Below are positions 1 to 11,483 of a stretch of DNA of 64,000 bases, in pieces. The notes under the pieces were generated by a model. It worked only from the letters and a program-made list of their open reading frames with translations, was not told the DNA's origin and ran no database searches. This DNA comes from Archilochus colubris (lineage: Eukaryota; Chordata; Aves; Apodiformes; Trochilidae), in NCBI GenBank assembly GCA_023079485.1, contig CM041101.1, positions 7,715,501 to 7,779,500 on the forward strand, in the 5' to 3' direction. The translations under genes and the position numbers were made by a program. Position 1 is the first letter of the stretch, and each line of letters starts with the position of its first letter.

Positions 1-312
1 CTGTGACACTGCTGGTGCAGAGAGAGGCTTGGCAGGCAGCATAATGCCTCCAAATATCAGTTTGTTACCTCCTCTGAAAGCAGATTAAAGCAGTAACTCA
101 GAGGTGACCTTCACCTGGGAGCAGGGAGCTGCCCACTGCAGCCACACGTGTGCCCCCAGCTGGGACCCTGCTGTCACAGAAACCCTCCAGCAGGTAAATG
201 CTGGTGCCACCCATGGCCATCAGGGCTCAGCTGATGGTCCCCACCACACAGAGCACTCTGCAGCTTACAGTAGGACCTCCCTGGGTGTGAGTTGCCAACG
301 CTCTGTACGTAC

Positions 313-457
313 CTAAGGCATCTTGCAAGTATTTCTGCCCCACCAGCTTCAGGTATTCTTCAATTGCTTTGGTGGCCAGTGTATTCTCCCTGAAAATGAG
401 ATGCTCATTCTCACCACAGCGATCAACTTCAGACATCATCAGGTCAGTCAAGAAATC
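313..457 (-). CDS. DAB2IP: DAB2IP coding exon: first part of RasGAP domain with arginine finger
   Basis: This 145-base internal exon encodes 48 codons plus one base, beginning [20 protein letters not shown]. The product is a Ras GTPase-activating protein that speeds GTP hydrolysis by Ras and also scaffolds TNF/ASK1 and PI3K-Akt signalling at the membrane and in the cytoplasm. The FRENTLATK motif carries the arginine finger that RasGAPs insert into the Ras active site; its codon AGG is at 389-391 on the minus strand. The acceptor is a pyrimidine-rich stretch ending CAG just above 457. The donor reads TTAG|GTACGT, leaving phase 1. The preceding exon ends in phase 0, so the reading frame is continuous. 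GENEHLIF and [13 protein letters not shown] fit DAB2IP better than RASAL2, which as I recall has GEHDVLIF and KLVGQQYLHDALG. The rest of the GAP domain lies left of the window. Confidence 0.9.
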
Positions 458-3400
458 CTGGAAAGCAAAGCCCATGGTAGGTCACCATGCACTGACAGAC
501 ACTTTGTCCAGCAGAGCAGGCAGCCTCCCCTTCTCCAGAAAGGTTTCCCCTCCATAAGACACCAGAGGGAGTGGAGGTGCTGCAGTGGTCCTGTGTGTGC
601 ACCCTGACTTACTACCAGCCTGACTTTTCCTCCTGATTCTTCAACAGAAATAAATCCCTGGAGAGTCACACCCTTTGCAGCCCAAAAATGTATTAATTCC
701 AGGCCCCACTACACTCTCCCCTCCACCAAGGTCAGCTTTTGGTTGGATCTCACACTAGCCTCATGTTTTTCGGGTGAAACCTTTTCTCCACTGTAAACTG
801 GCTGCATTTGCTGTCTAATTGCACTGGTTGCAAGACAGGGATGTGTGCCCTTAGCAGCTGAGAAGCCTGAAATACACATCAGGATGCTCAATGCCCTATC
901 TGCTTAGTATTCATTGAAATAAACAGAGCTGCTACAGCATGTTTTGGGCACATTTTTTGTCTGAAGTCCACACAACCAAACACCATGCAATTCTATAATT
1001 CTCTGTGTTGCAGAGCAGTTGAAGGGGTGAGCAGGAGCAGACCACATGCTGGGAGCTGCCCTGAGCACCAGGCCAGGCTATGGAACTGCCAATTCTAACA
1101 GCAAAGCAGCACTTCAGACTGAGCTCCATGTCTGCTTCAGCAACACCCTTAACTGATCAGACAGGGTCCCTTAAATGATCAGAGAGGGTCATGTTGCTAC
1201 CCATGCATTCTGCTGAAAATCCACTGCGTGGTGTAACATTTAGTGTGCTGTAGCTCACGTTAATGCAGGAGAAATGCTGTGCAGTTTTTCAGGTTAATAC
1301 ATATTCAGCTCCTGCTCTCTGCACCCACTGTTAAGGGGAAAAGAAGCTCTGGGCTCCTGGCTGCCCTGGGTGCTGGAAGGTCGAGGAGCTCTCACCCAGC
1401 ACCACTCACCTGGATGACAAAGGGAAACAGGCTGCAGCCACCATGAAAATCACACGCATTAAACCTCTTACTGCTTCCCCATGCAGAAGACAGAGCAACG
1501 CTGACATACAAATTCACTCCTACAACCAAGGGCACCTTTACTGCCTCCCTCTAAAACAAAATAATCTGCTCAGTAATAACCTTCCACTAAGAAATTCTCC
1601 TTCACTTGTCATGACCATACCAGATGTAACCTGCTCCTGGCAGGAGCATCCCAAGGCTGCCCTGCAGGGACCCAGGTCTTGTCCTTGCCATCCCCACACG
1701 TAGCACAGCTCCCCCCAAAGCCTTGTGACCATGACCCAGCCTGCTCCAACCTGGACTGGAGACAGGGGACACTCAGGTCCCACTCCCTGCCAGCAGCTGT
1801 CTAGGAGATTTGCAGGAGAGGCCCTTTGCTCTGCTTCATTTTTCATGTGGATGCCTCTGCACTGAATGTTTAATGGAGGTTGAACAAACAGCTCCACCTG
1901 AACCCAGTGGATCAAAGTCACTTAATCCTTTGTTGTGCTTTTGTCCCAAAGGAAGATCCAGGCAGCAGACAGGTACCTCTGCACCTGAGAAGAGGGAAGG
2001 AGGGGAGGAAGGCTGGCACCTGCAGCACCCAACAGCCCCATCTCTCCTACCTTCCCACAAGTCTGTGGCTGGGACCAAACACACTGACATGACCCTCCCA
2101 GAAAAGCTTCAAAAAAACCCCAACAAACCAGAGGAAGAGCTCTGAGAAAAAGCAAAGTCACTTTCATTATTTCTTTAGCCAGAAGATGCCCTTCCTCAGA
2201 CCCTGCTACATCTTCAATGCTCCAGAAGCTGCAGAGGCAAAAATCCCTCCTGGAAGCAAAGCACTTACCTCCCCCCCGACTATTTTCTCTCATTCTGCCC
2301 CTTTTATCAGCCAAGCTGGAATGAAACCTTAAACGCCTGCTCAAATCCTGTTAGCTGCTATCTGGGTAACTCCATCACCTTTATCTTTCTGGGTCTCTCC
2401 CGGGGTATGTTTCAATTCCAAGCCACAGCTCAGGCTGACACAAGGTGCTGATTCTTAATTAGCAGCCACTGACCTTGGCTTTGCTTGATTCTTTTTCCTG
2501 TCACTTTCCCAACATACTAATTATCTCAGGAACACTGAGTTTTATAGCTTCTCTTAGCCAACCATTTGCTTCCCCATCTCTTGTCAGCCCAGGCCTGGCT
2601 GCTGTGGGATGCAGGGCCAAGCTGCCATGTCCAACCCAACTGGAGGCCAGGGCTGCTGAGTGGTGGAAACCCAGGAGGAAGCTTTAGCCAGCAATAATGT
2701 GAATTTTGATGATTTTAGCTGATCTACAGAACACACTGAAATTCAAAATGAGGCAAAATTCCACTCTGTGACTCAATGCAAAGACAGAAAAGATCCCCCT
2801 GAGACCTCTGCTGCAAACGTTATCCCCTGTGGAGCACCTGCAGCTCAACAGTTGAGAAAATGATCCCTTGTCTCCAAAGAGAAAGCTGTGGAAATCCCAA
2901 AGAGCTCCATTATGGTGCAGTACTCAAAGCCAAGTCACAGCCTTGTTAAGAATCCTGCTCCTGACCAGTGGATGGAAGCAACAGCCAGCAGCCCCCAAGC
3001 AGCCCCAGGTCAGGGCTCCTCAGTGTCCCCAGCAGGTCCAACCCCCTCCCTGGGCTGCCAGGCTGTACAAACCAGTCCCGAGATGCATCAGGGATGAAAA
3101 CACCCACAGACATTGTCCTTGAGTGAGTTCCTCTGCAGAGCCCACTCTCAGCAGCCCAGCAGAGCTCTGCAAGCTGCTGGAAAGGAGCCTCATCCCTGGG
3201 TCAGTTCCCAGGACATCCTGCAGATTTCTGTCCCACAGCCATCTTCCAGATTTTGTCTTCCCTCCACACAAGAAAGCCACATGTGCTCTGGAGCACACGT
3301 CCAGTATCCCTGCCTGAAGTCCACCAGTAGCCAGCACTTGGAGGACACAAATGGAATGCAAATCCTTGCTGAATCCCTCTGGGGGCCTCACTCACCCACA

Positions 3401-6400
3401 TACAAAGCTCTGAATAAAATGCAATAACTAAAGCCAATAAAACTCCCTGTTTCTGAGCAGCAGAGATCAGCAGGGGGTTGTTTTCAGTTAGGCCCCTGGC
3501 AATGGAAGAAAATAAGATGCTTTATTTCATTACATCAGAGTCGAAAGGGAAAGGAAAAGGTCTACAGTTAAAATTAAGGGCTGTGGCAATGTCCTTCAGG
3601 CTTGCTCCTGTGTTTATTTTAAAGATATTTACTTCAGACTGGACACAGCTGAACCTGCTCAACTTCAGTCACTGCACATATGCTGAGAAAGAAGAGCAAT
3701 TCATAAATAAATAAATTCAGAGCATGACAGCACTGGTTTCCAGCACTTCTCAAATAAACTAAGCATGAGCCCATGGCAGGATGTGCTATCCTAAGGCAGC
3801 TCCTCTAGTCCTCTAGAAATTCATGCAGGAGTTTGGCTGCCAGAGCAGCAGCTGGGTCCCAGCAGGAGGCAGAATCCTCTGCTCCATCTCAGGGCTCCAA
3901 CACCTGGCATGGGACAGCCATGGCCTGAGCCTGGGCTTGCTCCATACCCCTCACTTTGTCCCTCAAATGTCTCTGTTTACCTCTAGTGGAGCCTAAAAAC
4001 ATCTCCATTTTTCCCCTAGGTCTTCATCTGCCTGGCCCATGCACCCCTCTGGGCTGGGACTGACTGTTCCCAATATTGTAACTGACTGATGGGCAGACTG
4101 ACTTTGAAATAATAAGGTTCTTCACATCACAAGCCTGATTAATAGGATTGACTTAACCTTAAGAGGATTGAATTGATAAAGGTAATAAGATTACTGCTTA
4201 TTTCAAAGACTAGTCCAGAGCCCAGCTGGATTTTATGCAAAGGTGGAAGACAGGAGGGGTTGGTAGGGCTGTATGTAGCAGGTGGACCAAGTGCCAGGAC
4301 ACAGCTCTGTGTGTGTCAGAGCTGCAGGGACAGAGACATCAGGCACTTGATGGTGCTGAGCTGTGCAAGGAGAGCCCTGAGGAGCAGTGACTGGGTCCTG
4401 GGCAAAAAAGGGGAATCCAAGGGCCCCAGCAGCCAATTCTCCACCTTTCACCACCACACAGTTCCTCTGAGGGTCTGTGCTGGACACTTCTCTGCCAGGG
4501 AATGCAGTCACTCCTTTGAGCACAGGAGATCATCCTCAACACTTCTGCCATTTTGTAATTCTCCTTGGCAAAAGGAGGTGAAGTGGCAATGAGAGGGTTA
4601 ACATAGAGGAATCTATGTCCAGCACCTTGCTGACAGCAATAAGAAAACCTGAGGGATACAACACTAACACCCTGAGGGACCACCAGATCCCAGACAGGAG
4701 GCTGAGAAACCACCCAACAGCCAGCACCCCAACTCTGGCACCTGAGAGCCAGAAGGGTCTGGGACCTCTCAGTCCCCTCCCTGATCTAAGAGGTGACTTT
4801 CAGGCAGTGCTGGGTAATATCTGCACTTTCACTGGCACTGCCAGCTCTGACCAAGTGCCCCACACCTCCAAGGAGGGGAACGTGGAGAGTTTCCATCAGG
4901 CTCACACAGGGGAAGGAAATACATCTGCAGAGTGGAGGCAAATCCTTGCAGCATAAACAAACAGGGACACATGTTTATTTTTCACTCCATTCACAACACA
5001 ATAAATATTTATTTCAAATGAGCAGCTGGTTAGTTAGAGCTCTGTCTGATGCTGGGTTTGATCTACCAACCATTTGGACAAGGGAGGGTTGTTTTAGATA
5101 TATTTATGGTGATGAACTGAGCTCCAAAAGCTGCAAGACAGCCCTGAAACAAATCTAAGCATAGGAAATATTCTGGAAACATCGAAAGTCACAATGGGTC
5201 TTGCTTTGGGAAGGATGCAGCCTGCCTATCCACAGCCACATCAGACAGGCCACATCAAGTCATGCTAATGGCATGGCTGAGCACTCCCAGTAACACCAAG
5301 GATGGCAACAGAAATACTTCTAATTATGACTCTGTGTCTTTTGTCCAGGGGTTGCAAAACACATGGAAATAGTTAGGCATCTCTCCACACCCTTACAGAT
5401 AACTTTTCATCAAGTGCTCTCACTGGGAAGATTAAGCATACAAGTCAAGGGCGATGCTGGGAGCCTGTGCCTCTGTTTGGCCATAAAAGTCCCTTTCTCT
5501 TTGGGCACAGCAATGCCCCCTCCTGCTTCCACCATGAGAGCTGAGTTAATCCTGGATGTTTGTCAGACTTTCCCATGGGCTGAGGCAGCTCCTTCAGGCA
5601 GACTGTTTGCACTTTGAACTTCATCAAAACTTTTTTCACCCTCCTCTCCACCCACTTGCCTTGGTGGTTGGTTGGGCTTTCCAGGGGTGCCCCAATGCAC
5701 ACCAAGCCCTGGCACAGCACTGCAAGGATGAAGCTTTTCCCTTCCCCAACAGAGATGAAAGGAAAGATAAAGACTTTGACTCCAGAGAGGGCTTCCTGAT
5801 TTCATTCCTCACCTCTTAATTTCTAATCTCTAGAATTTAGGAGCTTCAGATAGTGACATTTCCATATTGCAAGGGAGCAAAGTGGGGTGTTGGATCATAC
5901 ATCACCCTTCTGCCATCTGTAGGGCCTGGCTGTGGTTGACATGTGGGATCATCTGCCCACATCCCACCTCCTCTCCTGCACGGGGAGCCTCTCCTGCTGC
6001 GTGGCTCTGGTGGACACATGTACCCAATTGTGCCTCATTAAGGGATTACACCGTATTTGCAGCAAATCACTACAGGAAAACAGGGCCTGAAACAGTGCAA
6101 GAGCAATTAGCTGCTAACAAGTCCTCACAGATAATCTACCGGACACTTCTTTCTCACTCCATCTGTAATTGCTGCTTTAGCACTAGCTACAGCAGCCAAG
6201 ATCCACACACACAAAAAAAAAAAACAACCCCAAAAAACAACAACAACCACCTTTATCAGCAAAATACATCAGTGGTTGCTGATTGCCATGTCTGCACTCC
6301 TTGGGGCAGGAGAGAGCTCTGAAGAGGTCACTGGAAAGGCTTGTGCAAGGCACAAGGATGGGGAACACACCTCCAGCCCAGGAGAGCTTCAGGGGGTCAG

Positions 6401-8628
6401 GAGAGGACAGGGGAGGGGGCACTGCCCCACACCCCCCACACCACAGGTGCTCACCTCAGGTCCTCACCCAGCAGAGCCTGGGACCCAGCCCCACTTCCTA
6501 ACAGCTCCAGCCTCCCCCAGCAGCACACTGGTTCCTCAGCACCATCCTCACCCATTGGGCTCCTGGCCCACAGGGATCCATTCTGCTCCCCCAAGACCCA
6601 TTTCAGAGCCTGCTGTGACCTACCTGGGGACGTGGGTGTTTGACCCTCCTGCTCAGTGTCACCTCCCAGTGCGTGGGCACTTGGTGCTGGTTGAGTCTGG
6701 GCTGAAGGAGCTGTGTCTGGGTGCACCCATGGCACTCAAGCAGGGTTGAGAGGTGCTCTCCTCTCCTGCTCACTGATTTTTTTTATTTTTTTTTTTTTAC
6801 CCTGCTGCTGCTTTTCCCTTTTTCTGCTTGTCCAACTCCTCTCCAAAGGATGCACCACCCGGTTCCCATGCTCTAATAACTCCTGTTGTTCTGACAGCTC
6901 TCTAAGCCCCGTGCTAATGCTGATGGCAGATGACAGGCAGGGAAAGGAGAAACTCCATTTTAGGGGGAAATTCATCAAGGCTGTTTACAGTTCGCTGTGT
7001 CCCCTGTGTAGTGCCTCTGGGATCTCAAGCACGAATGCAGATGCACGTCTAGAAACACACTTGCTCTCTCCAGAGCCTCTCCAGCACTGAGAAGAGGGAA
7101 AAGGCAGGAGCAGTGACAACAGCTCTCAGCCATGCCCACACATCATCCACAGTGACTGAGATCAGGGAGACACCAGAACCGTGTAAGCCACAGACAGGGT
7201 CTTTCATGGCAACGCTGCTCCAACAAAAGCCCTGGCACCAGTGTCACCAGGGCCAAGGCAAGGGACAGCACAGCCCTGGTGCTGAGGAGAGGGACACCAT
7301 GATGCTCTCCTTGTTTAACAGCTGGGTGTTATTCCACACCTCATCAGTCACAATCACAAGCCACTTCTGTTCCCACCAAGGGTAAGGCAGACAGGGGGAC
7401 TGTGACCACTGTCCCCCTGTACCCTGCTCCCTGTGAGCCTCCCAAGGAGGCTTTAACCTGGGTTATGTTCCCTGCCACCAAAGGCCCCCAGACTAACAAT
7501 CCTCTCAGTGAGCTTTGCCTGCCTTGAACTAGATCAGGAGGCTGAGGCACTTCTCTGCTCGACAGATGGTACCTAAATCTAATCCAGGAACCCGGCCACG
7601 GTCCCAGGCAGCAGTGGCAGCTGCAGAGGAAGCAGAGCCTTGTGATTCCCCTAGGGTGAGGACTCAGTCTCCTCAGCGAAGCAAAAGCTTTGGAAATCTT
7701 GCTCTCCCACAGCTCCCCCCTGCAGAGTTCAGGGAGATGTTAACAGAGAGAAACACTGATGCTTTAACTCCTGCAGTCCTGACACCTGCACTGCCCAAGT
7801 GCCACCTGGGGATGAAGGATGCTCTGCAGCACATAGTGCACAGGACTCCATGCCCCAAGTGCCAGGGACCTCAGCACTTGCCAGTGCTCTCCAGTGCAGA
7901 TGCTTCCAGCTCTGCTTACCCAGCCTGCACCCTCACACATCACAACCAGGAGTAAACCCCACTCTTGAGACCAAGAAGGATGTTCAAAGTGGCCTACAAA
8001 AACTGGACTTCCACCACACCTGGCATCAGCTCCCCAACCAGCACTGCCTTTCACATTAGTGCCTGTTTTATAAAGTAAGAGCCTGGTCCCTCAGCCTCCA
8101 GGAGGAGAGAGAAATATCTCAGTTGATACCTTGCGGTCCCACTGACTTCTTTGCTAATTACACAACTCATGCTGCACATGCTACTGACTTGTTTGTTCTG
8201 AAAAGCAAAACTGGAATGTATTAATTGATGTGATAATTTCTGAAACCTAACACTGGAACCTGCTTCTGATGGTCTCTGATGGGATGCTATCATAGAAGGT
8301 AGAGAAGAAGAGAATGGCTTGGGTTGGAAGGAACCTTAAAGATCATGAAGATCAAACCCCCTGCAAGGTCAGGGACATCCCCCACTAGACCAGGTGTCAC
8401 AAAGCCTCATCCAACATGGCCTTAAACACTTCCTGGGAAGGGCATCAACAACTTCTCTAGGCAACCTATTCCAGTATCCTGCCACTCTCATGATGAAGAA
8501 TGTTTTCCTAATATCTAACCTAAATCTACCCCCTTTCAGTTTAAAACCATTACCCCTTGTCCTGTCACCACTCTCTCTGGTGAAAAGCCCCTCCCCAGCT
8601 TTCCTGAATGGGTGACACAGGGTCTTAC
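458..8628 (-). other. DAB2IP: DAB2IP intron between the C2/GAP exon and the arginine-finger exon
   Basis: This intron of about 8.2 kb runs from a consensus donor (AAG|GTAAGA) beside the C2 exon to the acceptor at 458-459. I found no further coding exon in it. Its contents are ordinary intronic sequence: an A/C-rich simple stretch near 6210-6250, a T-rich run near 6776-6800, an AT-rich block around 4080-4210, and one CR1 fragment lying directly against the upstream end (described separately). Short open frames here have no recognisable protein similarity and no splice-site support. Confidence 0.8.
8291..8608 (-). mobile_element. CR1 LINE 3' fragment, minus orientation
   Basis: Read on the minus strand, this matches the familiar 3' untranslated end of avian CR1. 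It has the GACAAGGGGTAATGG segment, then TAGATATTAGGAAAAC-like text, then the GGTCTAGTGGGGGATGTCCC segment, then AAGGTTCCTTCCAACCCAAG, and ends in a degenerate ATTCT..TTCTATGAT tail. It is truncated at its 5' end, as most CR1 copies are. The 5' end stops only about 20 bases from the splice donor of the DAB2IP C2 exon. Edges are accurate to about 10 bases because no consensus alignment was run. Confidence 0.92.
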
Positions 8629-9183
8629 CTTGGCCTTGCCTGTGCTCTGCAGGATGTGCACCAGCGCGGACGCCATCTCCTCTTTGTTCTTGACGCTCAG
8701 CGAGGGCTCCAGCACGGAGCACAGCACCATGTAATTGTTGGTGATGTACTCAGCAAACTCTTTGTACATCTCCATGGGAAGAATGCTCATGCTCTGGTAG
8801 CGTGACTTGATGCGGATCATGGGCCCTGGGGACTTCCCCTTGCCAGGGTTGGGGCTGACCACTGGGTACCATTTCTCTACAAACTGCCGGCCCATGACAG
8901 AGCTGACAGGGATGTTCACTTGTCCAATGAAATTGGTCTTGTCTTTCTTCTTCTTCTTGTCAGTCTCTTTGTATAAGTGCACTGTAATGTTTTTGAGCGA
9001 TGGGAGGTTATTAAATTCAAAGTGCTCCCCCCAAAATACATTATCAGTTTTCAATTTACAGGTAGTTCGTGCATAAAGAACATCATCCAGGCATAATTCA
9101 CACAAGTACTTTTTCTTAGCTGGCAGATCCTTGGCTTCAATAATCCATAACTTTAACATATTCTCCACCCTTCTGCTGTTGTC
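8629..9183 (-). CDS. DAB2IP: DAB2IP coding exon: C2 domain and start of RasGAP domain
   Basis: This 555-base exon encodes exactly 185 codons (phase 0 at both ends), from [20 protein letters not shown] to [12 protein letters not shown]. Residues 1 to about 110 form the C2 domain, with the family signature [16 protein letters not shown], the WGEHFEF strand and a lysine-rich loop ([11 protein letters not shown]). C2 domains in this family act in membrane docking and support GAP activity. FVEKWYPV and a [12 protein letters not shown] segment link it to the start of the GAP domain at about residue 130 ([16 protein letters not shown]). The acceptor is TTTTCAG|GAC and the donor is AAG|GTAAGA. The [24 protein letters not shown] wording matches DAB2IP; RASAL2 has KKKYFCELCLDDTLFARTT and SYNGAP1 has KKRYYCELCLDDMLYARTT, as I recall these families. 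Confidence 0.95.
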
Positions 9184-11384
9184 CTGAAAAAAAAAGATGC
9201 AAAAAAAAAAAAAAAAAAAGGTCAATAAGAAAACCACAAAGCGAAGCACAACAAAACTTCAGATATGAGTTAATTATTTCGGATGTGCTAAATGAGCAGA
9301 GGCTTAATTGCATTTCATTTTAAGGAAATACTGGCTCTCAGGAATTTGCATAATAACCCTACTTATGGTAATTTTCCAAATATCACCGTGCTCTCCGTGT
9401 CTGTTGGTACCAATTAATATAAGGAACAAGGAAGATAAAACTCCTCTAAACCATAAATGTACCAGTTCCCATTCACTGCCACAAGGGCCTCAGAAGAAAC
9501 CAAAAGAACCTCACCAATCATTACTGGATTTTGCAAAACAGAAGCTGTTAACACCTGTCTCACAACCACCTCTTCTTTTAGCACAGCTGCTTTAGAGCAG
9601 CTCTGGAATACATTTTCTTTACTGTAACAGAGCAACAAGAAAGGGATCTGAACACCTACGCAGGGATCACCTCATCCATGGTTGGAATACAACAACAACT
9701 GGCTGGGAAAGGTGCATTTACAAAACTTCACAGTCTTGTAGGGTAGAAGTACAGAGAACCCAACTAAAATACTGACAGGAATCATGGGAGACAGGGGAGA
9801 ATTCTTTCCACATGGGAAATTAAATTCAGAAACAGAAATTTGGTTTGGATTTCTTTTTTTAATCAACAGAGTAAAGGATACAGTGGATCCTTAAGAGCCC
9901 CCCCAGTGATGCTGACCTCATCCTGGAGGAACATCCAGGGGTATTTGTTGTAGGGGTGACTTGACAGGCAAAGCACTTGCAGCTGAAGTGCTGCAGGGAT
10001 TCTGCAGTAACCTGTTTGCTTTGGAAACCCCTCTATGGAACAGCAAGCACGGCTTGATCTGTACAGCCCAGGAGTCTGGGCAGGAATGTTTCTGCTGGAT
10101 ATCCACAATGGGCTACTGTGGGTTCAGGAAGTACACACAGGAACTATACAAGAACACTGATTTCCTGACAGAATTATTAAGTCAGATACTGAGAGCTTAT
10201 TGTCTATGAACTCAAACAAAGACAGCAAGTTAGCCATCAGTTAATGTCATCTGTTGAGATGAGGGCACACTTCCAGATGAATTTCCAGTGACCACTGCAC
10301 CTCAAAGCCATGGTGATGTGCCTAGCCCCAACCCACACTGCTGAGACCTTCCCCATGGCAGGTGTGACCACACAAACCTTGCATAGCTCTTTCAGATCAT
10401 TATTCCCAGGCTGCTGCATCTGGAGAGTCACTGAACTCCACACGCAGGAACACGCTGCAAGAGGCAGAGGTTCACCCCTCCCCTCTACTGCTCCCATTCT
10501 GATATTGAAGGAAATCTTTTATACTGACATTTGGCACTGTGCTGGGAACAATAAACTGCCACAGGGAGGGCAGCTTCAGCAACCCAACAGGCCAGCTCCT
10601 AACTGGGATGCAGTTATGTGGCTCTGATGCCAGGAATTCATTAGCAGGATCCCATCTTTTGTGCCTTCTTTGATCAGCAGAAAAAAACTTGTTGATTGAG
10701 CTCATCAGATGTCAAATCCTGCAGCTGATTAGTCCTGGTATTTGTTAGCTAACTCCAGTGCAGAGAGGGAGAAGCACCTGTAGAGTTTAGCTTAGGATGT
10801 GCTTAGTCTTAGTGGGCCAGAAAGCCACATAATGGGTGTCCCTGTGTTCTAGAGAAGAGGAGGACTTGTTTCTGCAGATCCCTAGGGAATGAGTTTACCA
10901 CCTCAACTGCCTGGAGAAAGGAAAGCTACATCCCACTGTCACCTCAGGGAACATGCTGCCATGGGCACCTGAGTTTCTCCATCACTAAAGCAGACACTGC
11001 AAGTTCCACTAGAGTCTGAAGTATGACATGTGAACTCTTCAGACTGTTGTAACTTTGCTGGCAGCTTCCTGACATCCGTCCCAAAGCTTTTGGGAGGTGG
11101 AAAGTCCTGTGTAAGTGGCAAGTGTTATCAGTAACAGCTCTTTCAGGTCTGATCAATTCTTAGCAACAGCTGAAGCAGAATGTGCTGAGGAAAGAGGGAA
11201 AGAAATAATTGGCACTTGCCTGTAAATATAATCGTGGAAGAAAGCAATATGAAAAAAGGCTGACCCACAGTTACACTTACTCACTGAAATGACAATACAT
11301 CCCCTGCTGCTACTATGCACCAGGCTACAAAATGTAATAAGGAGGAACTGAACTCTAAGAGAGGCAATTCCTCAAAGCCAGTAC
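9184..11384 (-). other. DAB2IP: DAB2IP intron between the PH-end exon and the C2 exon
   Basis: This intron of about 2.2 kb separates the end of the PH domain from the C2 exon. The donor is AAG|GTACTG and the acceptor is the poly-T tract described separately. I see no coding exon, no CR1 fragment and no other recognisable element inside it. Confidence 0.85.
9187..9219 (-). repeat. Double poly-T tract upstream of the C2 exon acceptor
   Basis: On the minus strand the acceptor of the C2 exon is preceded by 19 consecutive T (9201-9219), then GCATC, then 9 consecutive T (9187-9195), then CAG. The tract nearest the exon serves as the polypyrimidine tract. The longer run is a mononucleotide microsatellite likely to vary in length. 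No other visible DAB2IP acceptor in the window has such a run. Confidence 0.9.
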
Positions 11385-11483
11385 CTTATTTGGGTGCACG
11401 GCACGCCGCAGGTTTTCCATCCATTTATCTCGCTCTGCTGCAGAACGACACGAGAAGCACTTACTTCCTGATGAAGTCGTCAC
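11385..11483 (-). CDS. DAB2IP: DAB2IP coding exon: C-terminal part of PH domain
   Basis: This 99-base exon (33 codons, phase 0 at both ends) encodes [27 protein letters not shown] and AVHPNK. It is the C-terminal end of the PH domain, including the amphipathic helix around the invariant tryptophan ([11 protein letters not shown]). The acceptor is CTACAG-like text ending TAG before GTG, and the donor is AAG|GTACTG. The preceding exon ends ..YCFE and this one begins V, so the join restores the [15 protein letters not shown] string known in DAB2IP and SYNGAP1. HPNK rather than QPNK (RASAL2) or KPNK (SYNGAP1) favours DAB2IP. It lies too short and ATG-free at its start to be found by length alone, and was placed by homology and splice sites. 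Confidence 0.93.

Noticed and set aside
1538..1921. Intronic open frames of 100 to 180 codons (also 21370-21867, 24552-25085, 38113-38670, 39614-40123)
   Set aside because: None shows a known domain, and composition follows the local base content. Such frames are expected by chance in 64 kb read in six frames.
8369..8722. Minus-strand open frame overlapping the C2 exon and the CR1
   Set aside because: It is in a different frame from DAB2IP and is mostly CR1 sequence, so it is a shadow frame.
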